The notes under the pieces are model-generated. The model worked only from the letters and a program-made list of their open reading frames with translations, was not told the DNA's origin and did no database searches. 64,000 nucleotides of DNA. Origin: Agrobacterium larrymoorei. Its GTDB lineage: Bacteria; Pseudomonadota; Alphaproteobacteria; Rhizobiales; Rhizobiaceae. The stretch covers positions 818,001 through 882,000 of the forward strand of contig NZ_CP039691.1 of assembly GCF_005145045.1 (NCBI RefSeq), written 5' to 3'. The position numbers were made by a program, and so were the translations under genes. Every line of letters starts with the position of its first letter. The first letter of the stretch is position 1. This document shows, one piece after another, positions 26,153 through 35,804 of this stretch.

Positions 26153-26195
26153 GAAAGTAACGTTTCCCCCTTACATATCAGGGAAAATACGATAG

Positions 26196-26227
26196 AAGGC
26201 CGACCAATAAATGTGGTTGGCCTTTTT
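26196..26227 (+). terminator. Rho-independent terminator of nnrU
   Basis: AAGGCCGACCA (26196-26206) pairs with TGGTTGGCCTT (26214-26224), 11 bp with one G-U pair and a 7-base loop, followed by a run of five T. It separates nnrU from the TPR protein gene. Confidence 0.85.
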
Positions 26228-26293
26228 GGTTTAGCCCGATCATTGCCTTGGCATGTCCGCTTCGAGCTTCGGTGGCGGGTAACGGAGAATTCG

Positions 26294-26965
26294 ATGGCGA
26301 ACGAGAATGACAGCTTCATCCGCGAAGTGAACGAGCAGATCCGCTCGGAACGGCTGAGCAATTTCTGGGGACGTTACGGCGCCCTGGTCATCGGCGCAGC
26401 GGTGCTGATCGTTCTGGCGTCTGCCGGTGCTGGCATTTACGAATACTGGAGCAACAGCCGTGCTTCCAATTCGGGCGATCAGTTCGCCAGCGCGCTGAAA
26501 CTCGCCTCCGAAGGCAAGCAGGATGAGGCGCTGAAGGCACTTTCCGATCTGGAAACGAGCGGCCATGGCTCCTACCCGGTTCTCGCCAAGTTCCGCTCCG
26601 CCACGCTTCTGGCACAGAAGGGTGATGCCGCTGGCGCCGTCGCTGCGTTCACTGATATCGGTAACGACACCAGCGCCCCGCAAGTCTTTCGTGATACGGC
26701 AAAGGTGCGCGCCGCATGGCTTTTGGTGGATAACGGCACCTATGAGCAGGTTTCCGCGCAGGCCGAAGCGCTCAGCAGCGATGGGCAGGCCATGCGCAAC
26801 TCCGCGCGTGAAGCGCTCGGCCTTTCCGCTTACAAGGCTGGCAATTTCCCGCAGGCCAAGCAGTGGTTCGAGCAGATCACGGGTGATGTTCAGGCGCCAC
26901 GCAATGTTGCCAACCGCGCACAGATCATGCTGGATAATATTGCTGCATCCGGCAAGGCATCGTAA
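26294..26965 (+). CDS. YfgM-like tetratricopeptide membrane protein
   Basis: A 223-residue protein. A cytoplasmic N-terminus (FIREVNEQIRSERLSNFWGRYG) leads into one membrane helix (about 30-50) and then a periplasmic helical repeat region with TPR-like units. This is the TPR_21/DUF2133 type found upstream of der, like E. coli yfgM before bamB-der. YfgM associates with the Sec translocon and periplasmic chaperones. The ATG at 26294 has GGAG 9 bases before it. der follows 122 bases downstream in the same direction, the conserved gene neighbourhood. Confidence 0.8.
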   Translation: MANENDSFIREVNEQIRSERLSNFWGRYGALVIGAAVLIVLASAGAGIYEYWSNSRASNSGDQFASALKLASEGKQDEALKALSDLETSGHGSYPVLAKFRSATLLAQKGDAAGAVAAFTDIGNDTSAPQVFRDTAKVRAAWLLVDNGTYEQVSAQAEALSSDGQAMRNSAREALGLSAYKAGNFPQAKQWFEQITGDVQAPRNVANRAQIMLDNIAASGKAS

Positions 26966-27087
26966 ATTCACGCTTCTTGCTGCGACGGCGCACTGTTGGA
27001 GCGCCGGTGCGTGAAGCATTCTGTTGAAGGCATCGGGCCGGAACCCATCGGGTTTCCGGTCCTTCGCTATAGAGTTAGGGCACTATT

Positions 27088-28509
27088 ATGAGTTTCACCG
27101 TCGCCATCGTCGGGCGTCCCAATGTCGGCAAGTCCACGCTGTTCAACCGTCTGGTTGGCAAGAAGCTGGCGCTTGTGGATGACACGCCGGGCGTGACCCG
27201 AGACCGCCGTCCGGGCGATGCGAAACTCATCGACCTGCGTTTCACCATCATCGATACCGCCGGTCTGGAGCAATCCGGGCCGGAAACGCTTCAGGGCCGC
27301 ATGTGGGCGCAGACGGAAGAGGCCATCGAAGAGGCCGATCTGACGCTGTTCGTCGTGGATGCGAAATATGGCCTCACCCCTGCCGATGAAACGCTGGGCG
27401 AGATGCTGCGCCGTCGCGGCAAACCAGTCGTGCTCGTTGCCAACAAGTCGGAAGCCCGTGGCTCCGATGGCGGCTTTTACGATGCCTATACGCTGGGCCT
27501 CGGAGAGCCTTGCCCGATTTCCGCCGAACACGGCCAGGGCATGCTCGATCTGCGCGATGCCATCGTCGCCGCCATCGGCGAAGACGTCGCCTTTCCGCCG
27601 GAAGACGATTTCGATGAGGCTGAAACCGACATCTCCGTGCGTGACGACGTCGATGACGAGGACGAAGAGCCGGTCTATGACGATACCAAGCCGCTTCGCG
27701 TCGCCATCATCGGTCGCCCGAATGCGGGCAAATCCACGCTGATCAACCGCTTCCTCGGCGAAGACCGTTTGTTGACCGGCCCGGAAGCGGGCATCACGCG
27801 CGACAGTATTTCGGTGGAATGGGACTGGCGCGGTCGTACCATCAAGATGTTCGATACGGCAGGTATGCGCCGCAAGGCGAAGGTCACGGAGAAGCTGGAA
27901 AAGCTGTCCGTCGCAGATTCGCTGCGCTCCATCCGTTTTGCCGAAACCGTGGTCATCGTTTTCGACTCGACCATTCCCTTCGAGAAGCAGGATCTGCAGC
28001 TCGTGGATCTGGTCATCCGCGAAGGCCGCGCCGCCGTGCTTGCCTTCAACAAATGGGACCTAGTGGAAGACCCGCAGGCGTTTCTCGCCGATCTGCGCGA
28101 GAAGACGGAGCGTCTGCTTCCGCAGGCACGCGGCATCCGCGCCGTGCCGATTTCCGGCCAGACCGGCTACGGCCTCGACCGGCTGATGCAGAATATCATC
28201 GACACGGACAAGGTCTGGAACCGCCGCATCTCCACCGCCAAGCTCAACAAATGGCTGGATATGCAGGTCACCCAGCACCCGCCACCGGCAGTCTCCGGTC
28301 GCCGCCTGCGCCTGAAATACATGACGCAGGTCAAGGCCCGCCCGCCTGCCTTCATGATTTCCTGCACGCGCCCCGAAGCGATCCCGGAATCCTACACGCG
28401 CTACCTCGTCAACGGTCTGCGCAAGGATTTCGACATGCCTGGTGTGCCGATCCGCGTGCATTATCGTGGTTCGGATAACCCGTTCGAGCATAAGGCGAAG
28501 AAGCGGTAG
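27088..28509 (+). CDS. der: GTPase Der (EngA)
   Basis: A 473-residue protein with two tandem GTPase domains and a C-terminal KH-like domain. Domain 1 has [12 protein letters not shown] (G1), DTAGLEQ (G3) and NKSE (G4). An acidic linker follows (about 180-206, with [12 protein letters not shown]). Domain 2 has [24 protein letters not shown] and NKWD. The KH-like part ends with [16 protein letters not shown]. Der is an essential factor in 50S ribosomal subunit maturation. Domain 1 uses NKSE instead of NKxD. It is the only clear housekeeping ribosome-assembly gene in the window. Confidence 0.96.
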   Translation: MSFTVAIVGRPNVGKSTLFNRLVGKKLALVDDTPGVTRDRRPGDAKLIDLRFTIIDTAGLEQSGPETLQGRMWAQTEEAIEEADLTLFVVDAKYGLTPADETLGEMLRRRGKPVVLVANKSEARGSDGGFYDAYTLGLGEPCPISAEHGQGMLDLRDAIVAAIGEDVAFPPEDDFDEAETDISVRDDVDDEDEEPVYDDTKPLRVAIIGRPNAGKSTLINRFLGEDRLLTGPEAGITRDSISVEWDWRGRTIKMFDTAGMRRKAKVTEKLEKLSVADSLRSIRFAETVVIVFDSTIPFEKQDLQLVDLVIREGRAAVLAFNKWDLVEDPQAFLADLREKTERLLPQARGIRAVPISGQTGYGLDRLMQNIIDTDKVWNRRISTAKLNKWLDMQVTQHPPPAVSGRRLRLKYMTQVKARPPAFMISCTRPEAIPESYTRYLVNGLRKDFDMPGVPIRVHYRGSDNPFEHKAKKR

Positions 28510-28645
28510 TGAATGCGGCTCATCGGGTGGGGCAGGAAATTGCCCTTACACTCGACGTCATCCTCGGGCCTCAACCGTGACGTCTGGTTACTATTATGCT
28601 CCGCTCCGGCGAGAAACTGGACTGAACAGCGCGCCCACCCACTGC

Positions 28646-28666
28646 CGTCATCCTCGGGCTTGACCC
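28646..28666. repeat. Nested palindromic repeat, left part split by IS4
   Basis: CGTCATCCTCGGGCTTGACCC ends at the IS4 boundary. The remainder resumes at 29937. Together they make one full nested palindrome of about 90 bases. A further CGTCATCCTCGG arm lies at 28556-28567. Confidence 0.85.
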
Positions 28667-29936
28667 ACTACTGTCCGGTTTAAATTTCAGTCCCACATCA
28701 GCACCATCTGGTTTGGGGATTTGGACGGTTGTGTGGGTGGTTTAAGGAGTTGGTCGGATCGCCTTTTGTGCATGAGGTTGAGGCGTACGAGGGGGGTGAA
28801 GGTGAGCGGTTGCGTGATGGCGCTCTGGCAGGCCTGCGCCATGCGCAGCACAAGATAGGCGATGAGGGCGACATAGGTCTGGATGCGCACGGCGTTTTCG
28901 GATGCTCCGAAGAAATGGCGTATCCTGAGGTTCTGCTTGACCCATTTAAAGAACAGTTCGATCTGCCAGCGCTGTTTGTAAAGCTCGGCAATCTCTTCGG
29001 CTGGCGCATCCAGATCGTTGGTGACGAGCCGGATGGTCCTGCCCGTGTCGATCCGCACCGCGATCTCGCGCAACGGTTCGGAAAAGGGATTGCGTCTCGA
29101 GCGCGCCATGCGTTGTGCCAACAGCCCGATCCTGTCGCACAGGATGTGATCGCTCTCGCTTGGAGGCTGTTCGGTGGCGGCCTGAAGATGCGTGTTGGTC
29201 TTCAGCCGTGTGACGAAGCGGCAGCCTGCCCGGTCCAGCGCTGCCCACCACGCGAAATCATAGTAAGCCAGATCAAAGACATAGGTCATGCCGGGTTCGA
29301 TCGGCATGGCCTTTGCGGGCACGATGTCGTTGGTTCTCTGGCCTGTCATGGTCATCGCCATGGGGATGTCGCCATTCGGATCGTAGGCGACATGCAGCTT
29401 GGCGGCTCTGCGCCCGCTGACCATATCGGCCCAGCCATCGCTCATGGAGGAGAGGGCGACGCGGGTGGCGTCGAGCAGGCGCACCGCATCGCGGATATGG
29501 CGACGGGTTCTTCGGCTGGCGGCAGCCGCCATATGGGAGAACAGATCGGCAAAGACGCCCGCAGGCCTTGTGGCATTGGCATCGGCAAGGGTGGAGCGCG
29601 CCACGCCGTGGGCACCCAGATGATAAAGCTGGTTGCGGTGGCTCGACAGCCCTGCCTCGATCTCGCGCAGGCTTTGCGCGCCGGAAAGCTGGGCAAACAG
29701 AAGCGCCAGCAACTGGTCCTTCATCGAAAACCGCCGAACCCTGTGATCGCCCTTGTACTTATCCACAAGCCCTTCGAAGACCTGCCAGGGAACATGCTTC
29801 TGTATTTGATGAAAAACGCTATTCTGGTGGCGCATGACGTTGATCTCCTGTTCGTGTCCAGATCGCCGCGAAACGTCTGAAACCGAGTAGAATCAATGTC
29901 ATGCGCCTTGTCCAGAAATTTAAACCGGACAGCAGT
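28667..29936 (-). mobile_element. IS4-family insertion sequence, complete copy
   Basis: A 1270-bp element. Its imperfect terminal repeats begin ACTACTGTCCGGTTTAAATT on the left and ACTGCTGTCCGGTTTAAATT on the right (read inwards). It is flanked by an 11-base direct duplication, GGGCTTGACCC (28656-28666 and 29937-29947). The duplication length suits IS4-family elements. The duplicated sequence is the 5-base loop of a repeat hairpin plus 3 bases each side. One intact transposase gene fills the element. A second copy enters the window at 63887. Confidence 0.92.
28687..29835 (-). CDS. IS4-family DDE transposase
   Basis: A 382-residue transposase. It has an N-terminal region (FSMKDQLLALLFAQLSGAQSLREIEAGL, a DUF4372-like start). 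The catalytic Asp residues are seen in LLDATRVALS and in FDLAYYDFAWW, and the catalytic Glu in YKQRWQIELFFKWVKQNLRI, which fits the YREK signature Y-(2)-R-(3)-E-(6)-K of the IS4 family. The frame is complete, so the element may be active. The stop lies 20 bases inside the left end. Confidence 0.92.
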   Translation of the reverse strand: MRHQNSVFHQIQKHVPWQVFEGLVDKYKGDHRVRRFSMKDQLLALLFAQLSGAQSLREIEAGLSSHRNQLYHLGAHGVARSTLADANATRPAGVFADLFSHMAAAASRRTRRHIRDAVRLLDATRVALSSMSDGWADMVSGRRAAKLHVAYDPNGDIPMAMTMTGQRTNDIVPAKAMPIEPGMTYVFDLAYYDFAWWAALDRAGCRFVTRLKTNTHLQAATEQPPSESDHILCDRIGLLAQRMARSRRNPFSEPLREIAVRIDTGRTIRLVTNDLDAPAEEIAELYKQRWQIELFFKWVKQNLRIRHFFGASENAVRIQTYVALIAYLVLRMAQACQSAITQPLTFTPLVRLNLMHKRRSDQLLKPPTQPSKSPNQMVLMWD

Positions 29937-30013
29937 GGGCTTGACCCGAGGATCCACCTACGTAGACGGGATCAAGCGGTCGTGGATCCTCGGGTCAAGC
30001 CCGAGGATGACGC
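29937..30013. repeat. Nested palindromic repeat, right part split by IS4
   Basis: It continues the repeat interrupted by the IS4 element. It contains CCCGAGGATCCA, a 28-base centre, TGGATCCTCGGGTCAAGCCC and the outer arm CCGAGGATGACG (30001-30012), an unoccupied match to the IS110 target. Confidence 0.85.
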
Positions 30014-30115
30014 CGAGGGGGCGGAGCCGGAGTAGAAATCCGTCATAGCGATGGTCTACGTTCTCTTGAATCCTAAAACGCCTCCGTCCGGCGCATCAAT
30101 CGACAGGTACCCACC

Positions 30116-30724
30116 ATGCTGATCAAGCAGAGCGACTATCACCGCATCTATCGCGTCATCAACAGTCTGCTTACCAACGAGAACGCAGACCCTGCCACGG
30201 CGTCGATGTATTTCAGCACCTTCGGCGCCTTCATTCTGGAGCATCACTACAAGGTCAAGGCAAAGCCAAAGGGTGGGCTGGCGGCTTATAATCTGGGCGG
30301 CACGCTGCTGCTGTTTGCCGATCATCGAGAGGATGGTCACGTCACAGGTGCGGGCGAAAACTTCCACTGCTGGGTGGAAGCAGATGGCTGGGTGATCGAT
30401 TTCATGGTGCCCGCCTTCCCGCAGGCCGCCCGCGAATTATCCGTGCCGCCGAAAATGTTCCAGCGCCCGCTCTCGTCCATGGCTCCGTCCATCAACGAAC
30501 TCTCGCAATCGGGCGATTTCTTCTACAGGCACGAGCCCGACGCCATGGCCAAGCGCTTCGCAGACTGGCGCAAACACGGCATGATCGGAGACCTCGCCTC
30601 CATCGCCGCAGGCTGGTTCCGCAAATCGCCCAAACACATGCAAACCGAAATCTCCGTCAGCGACAGCAACGGCAAAAGCCGCACGATCCCTCTTTCAGGA
30701 AATTCGCTGACCGGCGTCTGGTGA
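30116..30724 (+). CDS. DUF2026-family protein
   Basis: A 202-residue soluble protein without signal peptide or membrane helix. SDYHRIYRVINSLL at the start, the cysteine- and histidine-bearing FHCWVEADGWVIDFMVPAFP, and the FYRHEPDAMAKRFADW segment match my memory of DUF2026, for which an Agrobacterium member has been solved structurally. The FHCWVE...D segment recalls the His-Asp of papain- or transglutaminase-like folds, but this is only a resemblance and no activity is known. It lies between the IS4 element and the glycosyltransferase gene. Confidence 0.65.
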   Translation: MLIKQSDYHRIYRVINSLLTNENADPATASMYFSTFGAFILEHHYKVKAKPKGGLAAYNLGGTLLLFADHREDGHVTGAGENFHCWVEADGWVIDFMVPAFPQAARELSVPPKMFQRPLSSMAPSINELSQSGDFFYRHEPDAMAKRFADWRKHGMIGDLASIAAGWFRKSPKHMQTEISVSDSNGKSRTIPLSGNSLTGVW

Positions 30725-30908
30725 TGAATGAGAAAAAGGACGGCCAGCGTAACCTCGCGGCAGCCGCCTGACGTCAATCAGCAGCCCGACCCCGTTCTAA
30801 AGATAACGGCAGTCGCGTCCCGCTGCGGCTTTTGACAGTATTGTGTCTTCACGTCCAGCGCTTCCGAAAGAATAAGTTCAGTCCGCCTGAAATGGTTTCG
30901 GCAATCCG

Positions 30909-31958
30909 CTAAATTGCTGAGGCCGCGCAGAAGCCGGGCAGGCCGCTGGTTGCGGCGGATGTCACGTTTTCCAGGAACTGGCGGGAGGCCTTTTCCCAGG
31001 TGTAGCTTCGCGAAACGGAGAGGGCGGCTTCCGGCGAGCAGTCCAGCGCGTTGAGGCAGGCGGTGCGCAGGTCGTGGCTCAGCGATCCGGCCCTTGGGTG
31101 GGCGCCGAGAATATCGACCGGGCCGGTTACGGGGAAGGCCGCTACCGGCACGCCGCTTGCCAATGCTTCCAGAATGGTGTTGCCGAAAGTATCCGTCTTT
31201 GAGGGAAAGACGAAGACGTCCGCCTGCGCGTAAGCGTCCGCCAGATCCTCGCCTGTCTTGACCCCGGTAAACATCACGTTCGGGTATTTTTCCTGAAGCT
31301 CGGCGCGGGCAGGGCCGTCGCCGACGACCACCTTGGAACCGGGCAGGTCGAGATCGAGAAATTCCGGCAGGTTCTTCTCGATAGAGACCCGGCCGATGGT
31401 CATGAAAATCGGGCGTGGCAATCCAAAGGGATTGTCCTCCTTCACGCGTGGGCGAAAAAGCTTGGCGTCGATGCCGCGGCTCCAGCGTTTCAGGTTCTTC
31501 ACGCCCCTGGATTCCAGCTCGGTCTCGAGGCTTGGCGTCGCCACCATGCAGGCGCTGCCGCCATTGTGAAACCAGCGCACAAAGGCGTAAAGCCAGCTTT
31601 CGGGGATTGGGAACCGGGCCGCCACATATTCGGGAAAGCGCGTGTGGTAGCTGGTGGAAAAGCGCATGCCGTGCTTGATGCACCACCGCCGCGCCATGAA
31701 GCCCAGCGGCCCTTCGGTTGCGATGTGAACATAGGAAGGCTGGCTTTTCTCGATTTCCTTCGAAACCCTCCGGTAACCGGCAACGGACAGGCGTATCTCC
31801 GGATAGGTCGGGCAGGGGATGGAATGAAAGCTCTGCGGCGTGACCATGCAGACCTCGACGCCCATGCGCTCCAGCTCTGCATTGGTGTTTTCTATGGAGC
31901 GCACGACGCCGTTGACCTGAGGATGCCAGGCATCCGTAACGATGGTAATTCTGGTCAT
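30909..31958 (-). CDS. agt: GT4 glycosyltransferase, Agt-like glycolipid synthase
   Basis: A 349-residue GT-B glycosyltransferase of family 4. The N-terminal acceptor domain has VTDAWHPQVNGVVRSIENT and VHIATEGPLGFMARRWC. The donor domain has TIGRVSIEKNLPEFL, VVVGDGPARAEL and the nucleotide-sugar motif KTDTFGNTILEALASGVPVAAF (E-x7-E). It resembles the Agrobacterium Agt enzyme that makes monoglucosyl- and glucuronosyl-diacylglycerol to replace phospholipids during phosphate starvation; the assignment rests on memory of that locus. A Pho box about 115 bases upstream supports it. AGGAGG precedes the ATG at 31958. The protein is probably peripheral at the inner membrane. Confidence 0.75.
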   Translation of the reverse strand: MTRITIVTDAWHPQVNGVVRSIENTNAELERMGVEVCMVTPQSFHSIPCPTYPEIRLSVAGYRRVSKEIEKSQPSYVHIATEGPLGFMARRWCIKHGMRFSTSYHTRFPEYVAARFPIPESWLYAFVRWFHNGGSACMVATPSLETELESRGVKNLKRWSRGIDAKLFRPRVKEDNPFGLPRPIFMTIGRVSIEKNLPEFLDLDLPGSKVVVGDGPARAELQEKYPNVMFTGVKTGEDLADAYAQADVFVFPSKTDTFGNTILEALASGVPVAAFPVTGPVDILGAHPRAGSLSHDLRTACLNALDCSPEAALSVSRSYTWEKASRQFLENVTSAATSGLPGFCAASAI

Positions 31959-32073
31959 GCTGTGCCGACCTCCTAGAGCGCCGTGCATCCTTTCGGACGC
32001 ACCAAGCACGCTCTAAATCTTTTAAGCGCTGGCGCTTTGCGAATCCCGGTATTCCACCGGCTTTCCGCTGTAT

Positions 32074-32102
32074 GCGACAGGCGTGTTACAGCATCATGTC
32101 AG
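32074..32102 (-). promoter_or_regulatory. Pho box upstream of the glycosyltransferase
   Basis: Read on the minus strand there are three tandem heptamers at 11-base spacing, CTGACAT, CTGTAAC and CTGTCGC, each separated by four bases. PhoB binds direct repeats of CTGTCAT-like heptamers with this period. The site is about 116 bases before the glycosyltransferase ATG and just beyond the kinase stop. Confidence 0.65.
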
Positions 32103-32109
32103 GCGGGGT

Positions 32110-33027
32110 TCAAGGCTTGGGAAGCAGATCGGGGCTGATCAGCGCGCCATGGTGGCCGATGACCGCGGCTGCGGCTTTCGCGGCATAGGTCGCTGCCTCT
32201 TCCGGCGTGCTTCCGGTAATGAGCCGGGAAAGAAATGCGCCGTTGAAGCTGTCGCCAGCGCTGGTCGTATCCACCACTTTCACGGCTTCCACGGCAGGCG
32301 CGTGGCTGCGCTTGCCTTCGAAATCCAGCGTCGCGCCCTTTGCGCCGTCCTTTACCACCACATTGGCAACGCCCAGTGCGCGGTAGCGCGCAATCGTCGC
32401 CTCCACATCCGCGTCACCGAAATTGCCCGCCTCGTCATCGAAACTCGGCATTACCAGCGTTGCCGCGCGTGCGCCGTTGGTTATGGTTTCCAGCATTGTT
32501 TCCCGGTTGGCCCAGAGGCGCGGGCGAATATTGGGGTCGAATACTACCTGCTTTCCGGCGGCCTTGGCGCGGCGCAGCTCCGCAAGGAAGGTATCGACCG
32601 CAATCGGCGTTGCCAGTATCGCCAGCGTGATGCCCGAGAAATAAACGATATCAGCGGCTTCGATGGTGGCACGGAGATGATCCGCATCCGCCGCCAGCTG
32701 GCGGGCGGCCGATGTGCTGCGCCAGTAGCTGAAGGTTCGCTCGCCATCCTTCAGATTGATGAGGTAAAGGCCCGGCGTGCCGCCTGTAATGCAAGAGACA
32801 TTATGCGTGCCGATGCCTGCATTCTGGATGAAAGCCAGCATTTCCCCGGAAAGTGGATCGTCCCCCAGCGCGGTAAAGTAGTCGACAGACCATTCCTGCG
32901 GCAAACAGGCGCGAGCATACCATGCGGTGTTCAGCGTATCTCCGGCAAAGCCCTTGCGCAGCAAGCCATCACCGGCCTGCGAAAGCTCCACCATGCATTC
33001 GCCGATTGAAAGAAACCGTCCGCCCAC
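32110..33027 (-). CDS. kdgK: PfkB-family sugar kinase, KDG kinase-like
   Basis: A 305-residue ribokinase-like kinase. It has FLSIGECMVEL at the start, FAGDTLNTAWYAR (G-D-x-x-N), TALGDDPLSGEM, the ATP-site VVKDGAKGATL and the anion-hole DTTSAGDSFNGAF with the catalytic Asp. The combination is typical of 2-keto-3-deoxygluconate kinases, which feed the Entner-Doudoroff pathway. The start is a GTG at 33027 with GGGAGGAGAAGG upstream, giving the expected first residues; the longer frame to 33099 lacks conservation. Divergent from the alpha-glucosidase gene, with only 151 bases between. Confidence 0.82.
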   Translation of the reverse strand: MGGRFLSIGECMVELSQAGDGLLRKGFAGDTLNTAWYARACLPQEWSVDYFTALGDDPLSGEMLAFIQNAGIGTHNVSCITGGTPGLYLINLKDGERTFSYWRSTSAARQLAADADHLRATIEAADIVYFSGITLAILATPIAVDTFLAELRRAKAAGKQVVFDPNIRPRLWANRETMLETITNGARAATLVMPSFDDEAGNFGDADVEATIARYRALGVANVVVKDGAKGATLDFEGKRSHAPAVEAVKVVDTTSAGDSFNGAFLSRLITGSTPEEAATYAAKAAAAVIGHHGALISPDLLPKP

Positions 33028-33178
33028 TGCCTTCTCCTCCCATGAACCAACGCTCCGCCAATACGACGCCCGGACCCGGCTTGCAAGGGCAGTCATCATA
33101 TGACTTGGCTGGATGTTTATCGTTTACGAAGCGGATATGGCTTTATATGGTCTGGCTGACGATCATCGGAGATTGCCC

Positions 33179-34849
33179 ATGCCACACACCACTGCCCCCG
33201 CCAACAAAGCCGCGCAACATGCAGACTGGTGGAGGGGAGCGGTTCTGTACCAGGTCTATCCGCGCTCGTTTCAGGATACGACGGGAGATGGTTTCGGCGA
33301 TCTTGCGGGCGTAACCCAGCACTTGCCCTATATTGCCGCGCTCGGTGTCGATGGCATCTGGCTTTCGCCCTTCTTCACCTCGCCCATGGCGGATATGGGT
33401 TACGATGTTTCCGATTACTGCAATGTCGATCCGATGTTCGGCACGCTCGAGGATTTCGATAGGCTGATTGCGGAAGCGCATCGGCTGGGCCTGAAGGTCA
33501 TCATCGACCAGGTGATTTCGCACACGTCCGATCAGCATCCATGGTTCAAGGATAGCCGCGCCAGCCGCTCCAATCCCAAGGCGGACTGGTATGTCTGGGC
33601 CAATCCCAAACCGGATGGCACAGCACCCACCAACTGGCTCTCCGTTTTCGGCGGTCCCGCCTGGGAGTGGGATGGCGTGCGCAAGCAATATTACATGCAC
33701 AACTTCCTTACCTCCCAGCCGGACCTGAATTTCCATAACCCGGAGGTACAGGACGCGTTGCTGGACACGGTAAAATTCTGGCTGGATCGCGGCGTGGATG
33801 GCTTCCGTCTGGATACGGTGAACTATTACTTCCACGACAAGCTACTGCGCGATAACCCGCCGCATGAGCCCGATAGCGATAGCGCCGGTCTGGATGCCCC
33901 GGACGTGAACCCTTACGGCATGCAGAGCCATCTCTACGACAAGACGCAGATCGAAAACCTCGCCTTCCTCAAGCGCTTCCGCGCCCTGCTCGATCAGTAT
34001 GAGGGCCGGATGACGGTGGGCGAAGTGGGCGATGGCGCGCGCTCGCTGAAAACCGTCGCTGCCTACACCGCGGATAATGACAAGCTCAACATGTGCTACA
34101 CTTTCGATCTCCTGGGACCGGATTTTACCGCAAGCCATATTCGCAGCGCGGTGCAGGGTTTCCAGACGTCCGTGACCGATGGCTGGGTGTGCTGGGCCTT
34201 TTCCAACCACGATGTCATCCGTCACCTCACGCGCTTTACTGAGAGCGTGGAGGAGCAGACCCGTGTGGCGAAGCTTGCCGCTTGCGTACTGGCAACCCTG
34301 CGCGGCTCGATCTGCCTTTATCAGGGAGAGGAACTGGCGCTGACGGAAGCCGAGCTTGCCTTCGAGGATCTGCGCGATCCTTACGGCATCCGTTTCTGGC
34401 CCGCCTTCAAGGGCCGTGATGGATGCCGCACACCGATGGTCTGGGAAACCGGCAATCCGCATGCGGGCTTCACCACCGCCGAAAAGCCCTGGCTGCCTGT
34501 GCCTTACGCCCATGCCATGCTCGCAGCCGACGGGCAGGAGCGAAAGCCGGATTCGGTTCTGAACCATTACAAGGGCATGCTGTCCTTCCGCAAAAGCCAC
34601 GCGGCCCTGCGGGATGGCGAGATGGATTTCCTCGAAACCAATCAGGATCTGCTGGTCTTCACGCGCAGCAAGGGTAAGGAAACCCTGCTCTTCGTCTTCA
34701 ACCTCACCCGCCAACCCCTCGACTTCCGCCTGCCGCCGGAACTGAACGTCACCGAGATTTTGCCGCTGCCCGGCTTCGAGCCGACGTTCAATATCGATAC
34801 GGTCAAGCTCGATGCGCTCGATGCGTTCTGCGCGAGGGTCGAAAGATAG
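33179..34849 (+). CDS. aglA: Alpha-glucosidase, GH13
   Basis: A 556-residue cytoplasmic glycoside hydrolase family 13 enzyme. The four conserved regions are present: VIIDQVISHTSD (I, HTSDQHPWF variant), DGFRLDTVNYY with the nucleophile Asp (II), MTVGEVGDG with the acid/base Glu (III), and AFSNHDVIRH (IV, FxNHD). These features place it with rhizobial AglA-type alpha-glucosidases that hydrolyse sucrose, maltose or trehalulose. The symbol is by similarity, as no agl transporter genes are adjacent. The ATG at 33179 follows CGGAGATTGCCC. Confidence 0.85.
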   Translation: MPHTTAPANKAAQHADWWRGAVLYQVYPRSFQDTTGDGFGDLAGVTQHLPYIAALGVDGIWLSPFFTSPMADMGYDVSDYCNVDPMFGTLEDFDRLIAEAHRLGLKVIIDQVISHTSDQHPWFKDSRASRSNPKADWYVWANPKPDGTAPTNWLSVFGGPAWEWDGVRKQYYMHNFLTSQPDLNFHNPEVQDALLDTVKFWLDRGVDGFRLDTVNYYFHDKLLRDNPPHEPDSDSAGLDAPDVNPYGMQSHLYDKTQIENLAFLKRFRALLDQYEGRMTVGEVGDGARSLKTVAAYTADNDKLNMCYTFDLLGPDFTASHIRSAVQGFQTSVTDGWVCWAFSNHDVIRHLTRFTESVEEQTRVAKLAACVLATLRGSICLYQGEELALTEAELAFEDLRDPYGIRFWPAFKGRDGCRTPMVWETGNPHAGFTTAEKPWLPVPYAHAMLAADGQERKPDSVLNHYKGMLSFRKSHAALRDGEMDFLETNQDLLVFTRSKGKETLLFVFNLTRQPLDFRLPPELNVTEILPLPGFEPTFNIDTVKLDALDAFCARVER

Positions 34850-34853
34850 ATCC

Positions 34854-35804
34854 TCAGATAATGCCCTTGGTCATCTCGGGATCGAGGCTGAGGACGAAGC
34901 GCCAGAGGAGGGCTTTGTCGAACTGGTCTTCGCGCGCCATCATCCAGCTGAGAGCCTGCTGGGAGGACCAGCCTTTCTTGTAGGAGCGGGCGGAGGTCAG
35001 TGCGTCGAAGACATCGCAGATGGTGCACATGCGAACTTCGGTGCCGATATCGGCGGCCGAGAGCCTTTCGGGGTATCCCTTGCCGTCCAGCCGCTCGTGG
35101 TGGGAGCGGCAGATATCCAGAACCAGTTGCGGCGTTGCGGGGTGTTCCTGCAATTGACGATAGCCGATTTCGGGATGCTGCTCGACCAGTGCCCGTTCTT
35201 CGGGTGTCAGCGGTCCCTGCTTGTGCAGGATTTGCTTCGGGATGGCCAGCTTGCCCAGATCATGCAGCAGTGCGGCCATGCAGAGCAATTGAAGCGTGGC
35301 ATCATCCATCTCCATCGAACGGGCGAAATGCATCAGCAGCGCGGCGACTGCCAGCGAATGCACGAATGTCGCGGTATCGCAGGAGCGCAGGCGTGACATG
35401 CCGATGAAGAGGGACGGGTTTTCCTCCATAGTGCGGCCAATATCTGCCGCAAGCGGCGTAAACGCCTCCACGGTTAGATCGCGGCCTTCGAAAACACTCT
35501 GTATCAGGGTCTTCGCTTCATCCGCCTGACCGCTGATCTTCCCGGCCATCTGCATCTTGTCCTGCCGGGTGGCGGTCTTGATGCTCTTGCATGGGATGGG
35601 CGCGCCAGTTCCGATGTTGCAGTTTCCAAGCGCGGTATTGATGAAGACGCCGCTCACCTTGCTGCCTTGAATAATAGCAAGCTGCTGCCCGTCCTTGATC
35701 GTAAAGCGGCGGCCTAAAGTTGGATTATCCTGCCATGCCCCTTCCATCGCCTCGACAAACATGCCGATCTTGAGTTGATGCTTATCGATGCGAGTTACGA
35801 CCAC
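34854..35804 (-). CDS. HD-GYP domain protein, c-di-GMP phosphodiesterase
   Basis: A 316-residue cytoplasmic protein. The N-terminal 90 residues look like DUF3391. The C-terminal two-thirds is an HD-GYP domain, with the HD pair in LLHDLGKLAIP, HPEIGYRQL, and SHHERLDGKGYPERLSAADI holding HHE and the GYP motif. Such enzymes hydrolyse cyclic di-GMP to GMP or pGpG and so lower biofilm-promoting signal. All metal ligands that can be checked are present. Translation starts at a GTG (35804) with GGAG upstream. It ends 4 bases from the convergent glucosidase gene. Confidence 0.88.
   Translation of the reverse strand: MVVTRIDKHQLKIGMFVEAMEGAWQDNPTLGRRFTIKDGQQLAIIQGSKVSGVFINTALGNCNIGTGAPIPCKSIKTATRQDKMQMAGKISGQADEAKTLIQSVFEGRDLTVEAFTPLAADIGRTMEENPSLFIGMSRLRSCDTATFVHSLAVAALLMHFARSMEMDDATLQLLCMAALLHDLGKLAIPKQILHKQGPLTPEERALVEQHPEIGYRQLQEHPATPQLVLDICRSHHERLDGKGYPERLSAADIGTEVRMCTICDVFDALTSARSYKKGWSSQQALSWMMAREDQFDKALLWRFVLSLDPEMTKGII

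Noticed and set aside
30778..31686. 302-codon frame over the glycosyltransferase
   Set aside because: Arginine- and proline-rich shadow of the recognised GT4 gene in another frame.
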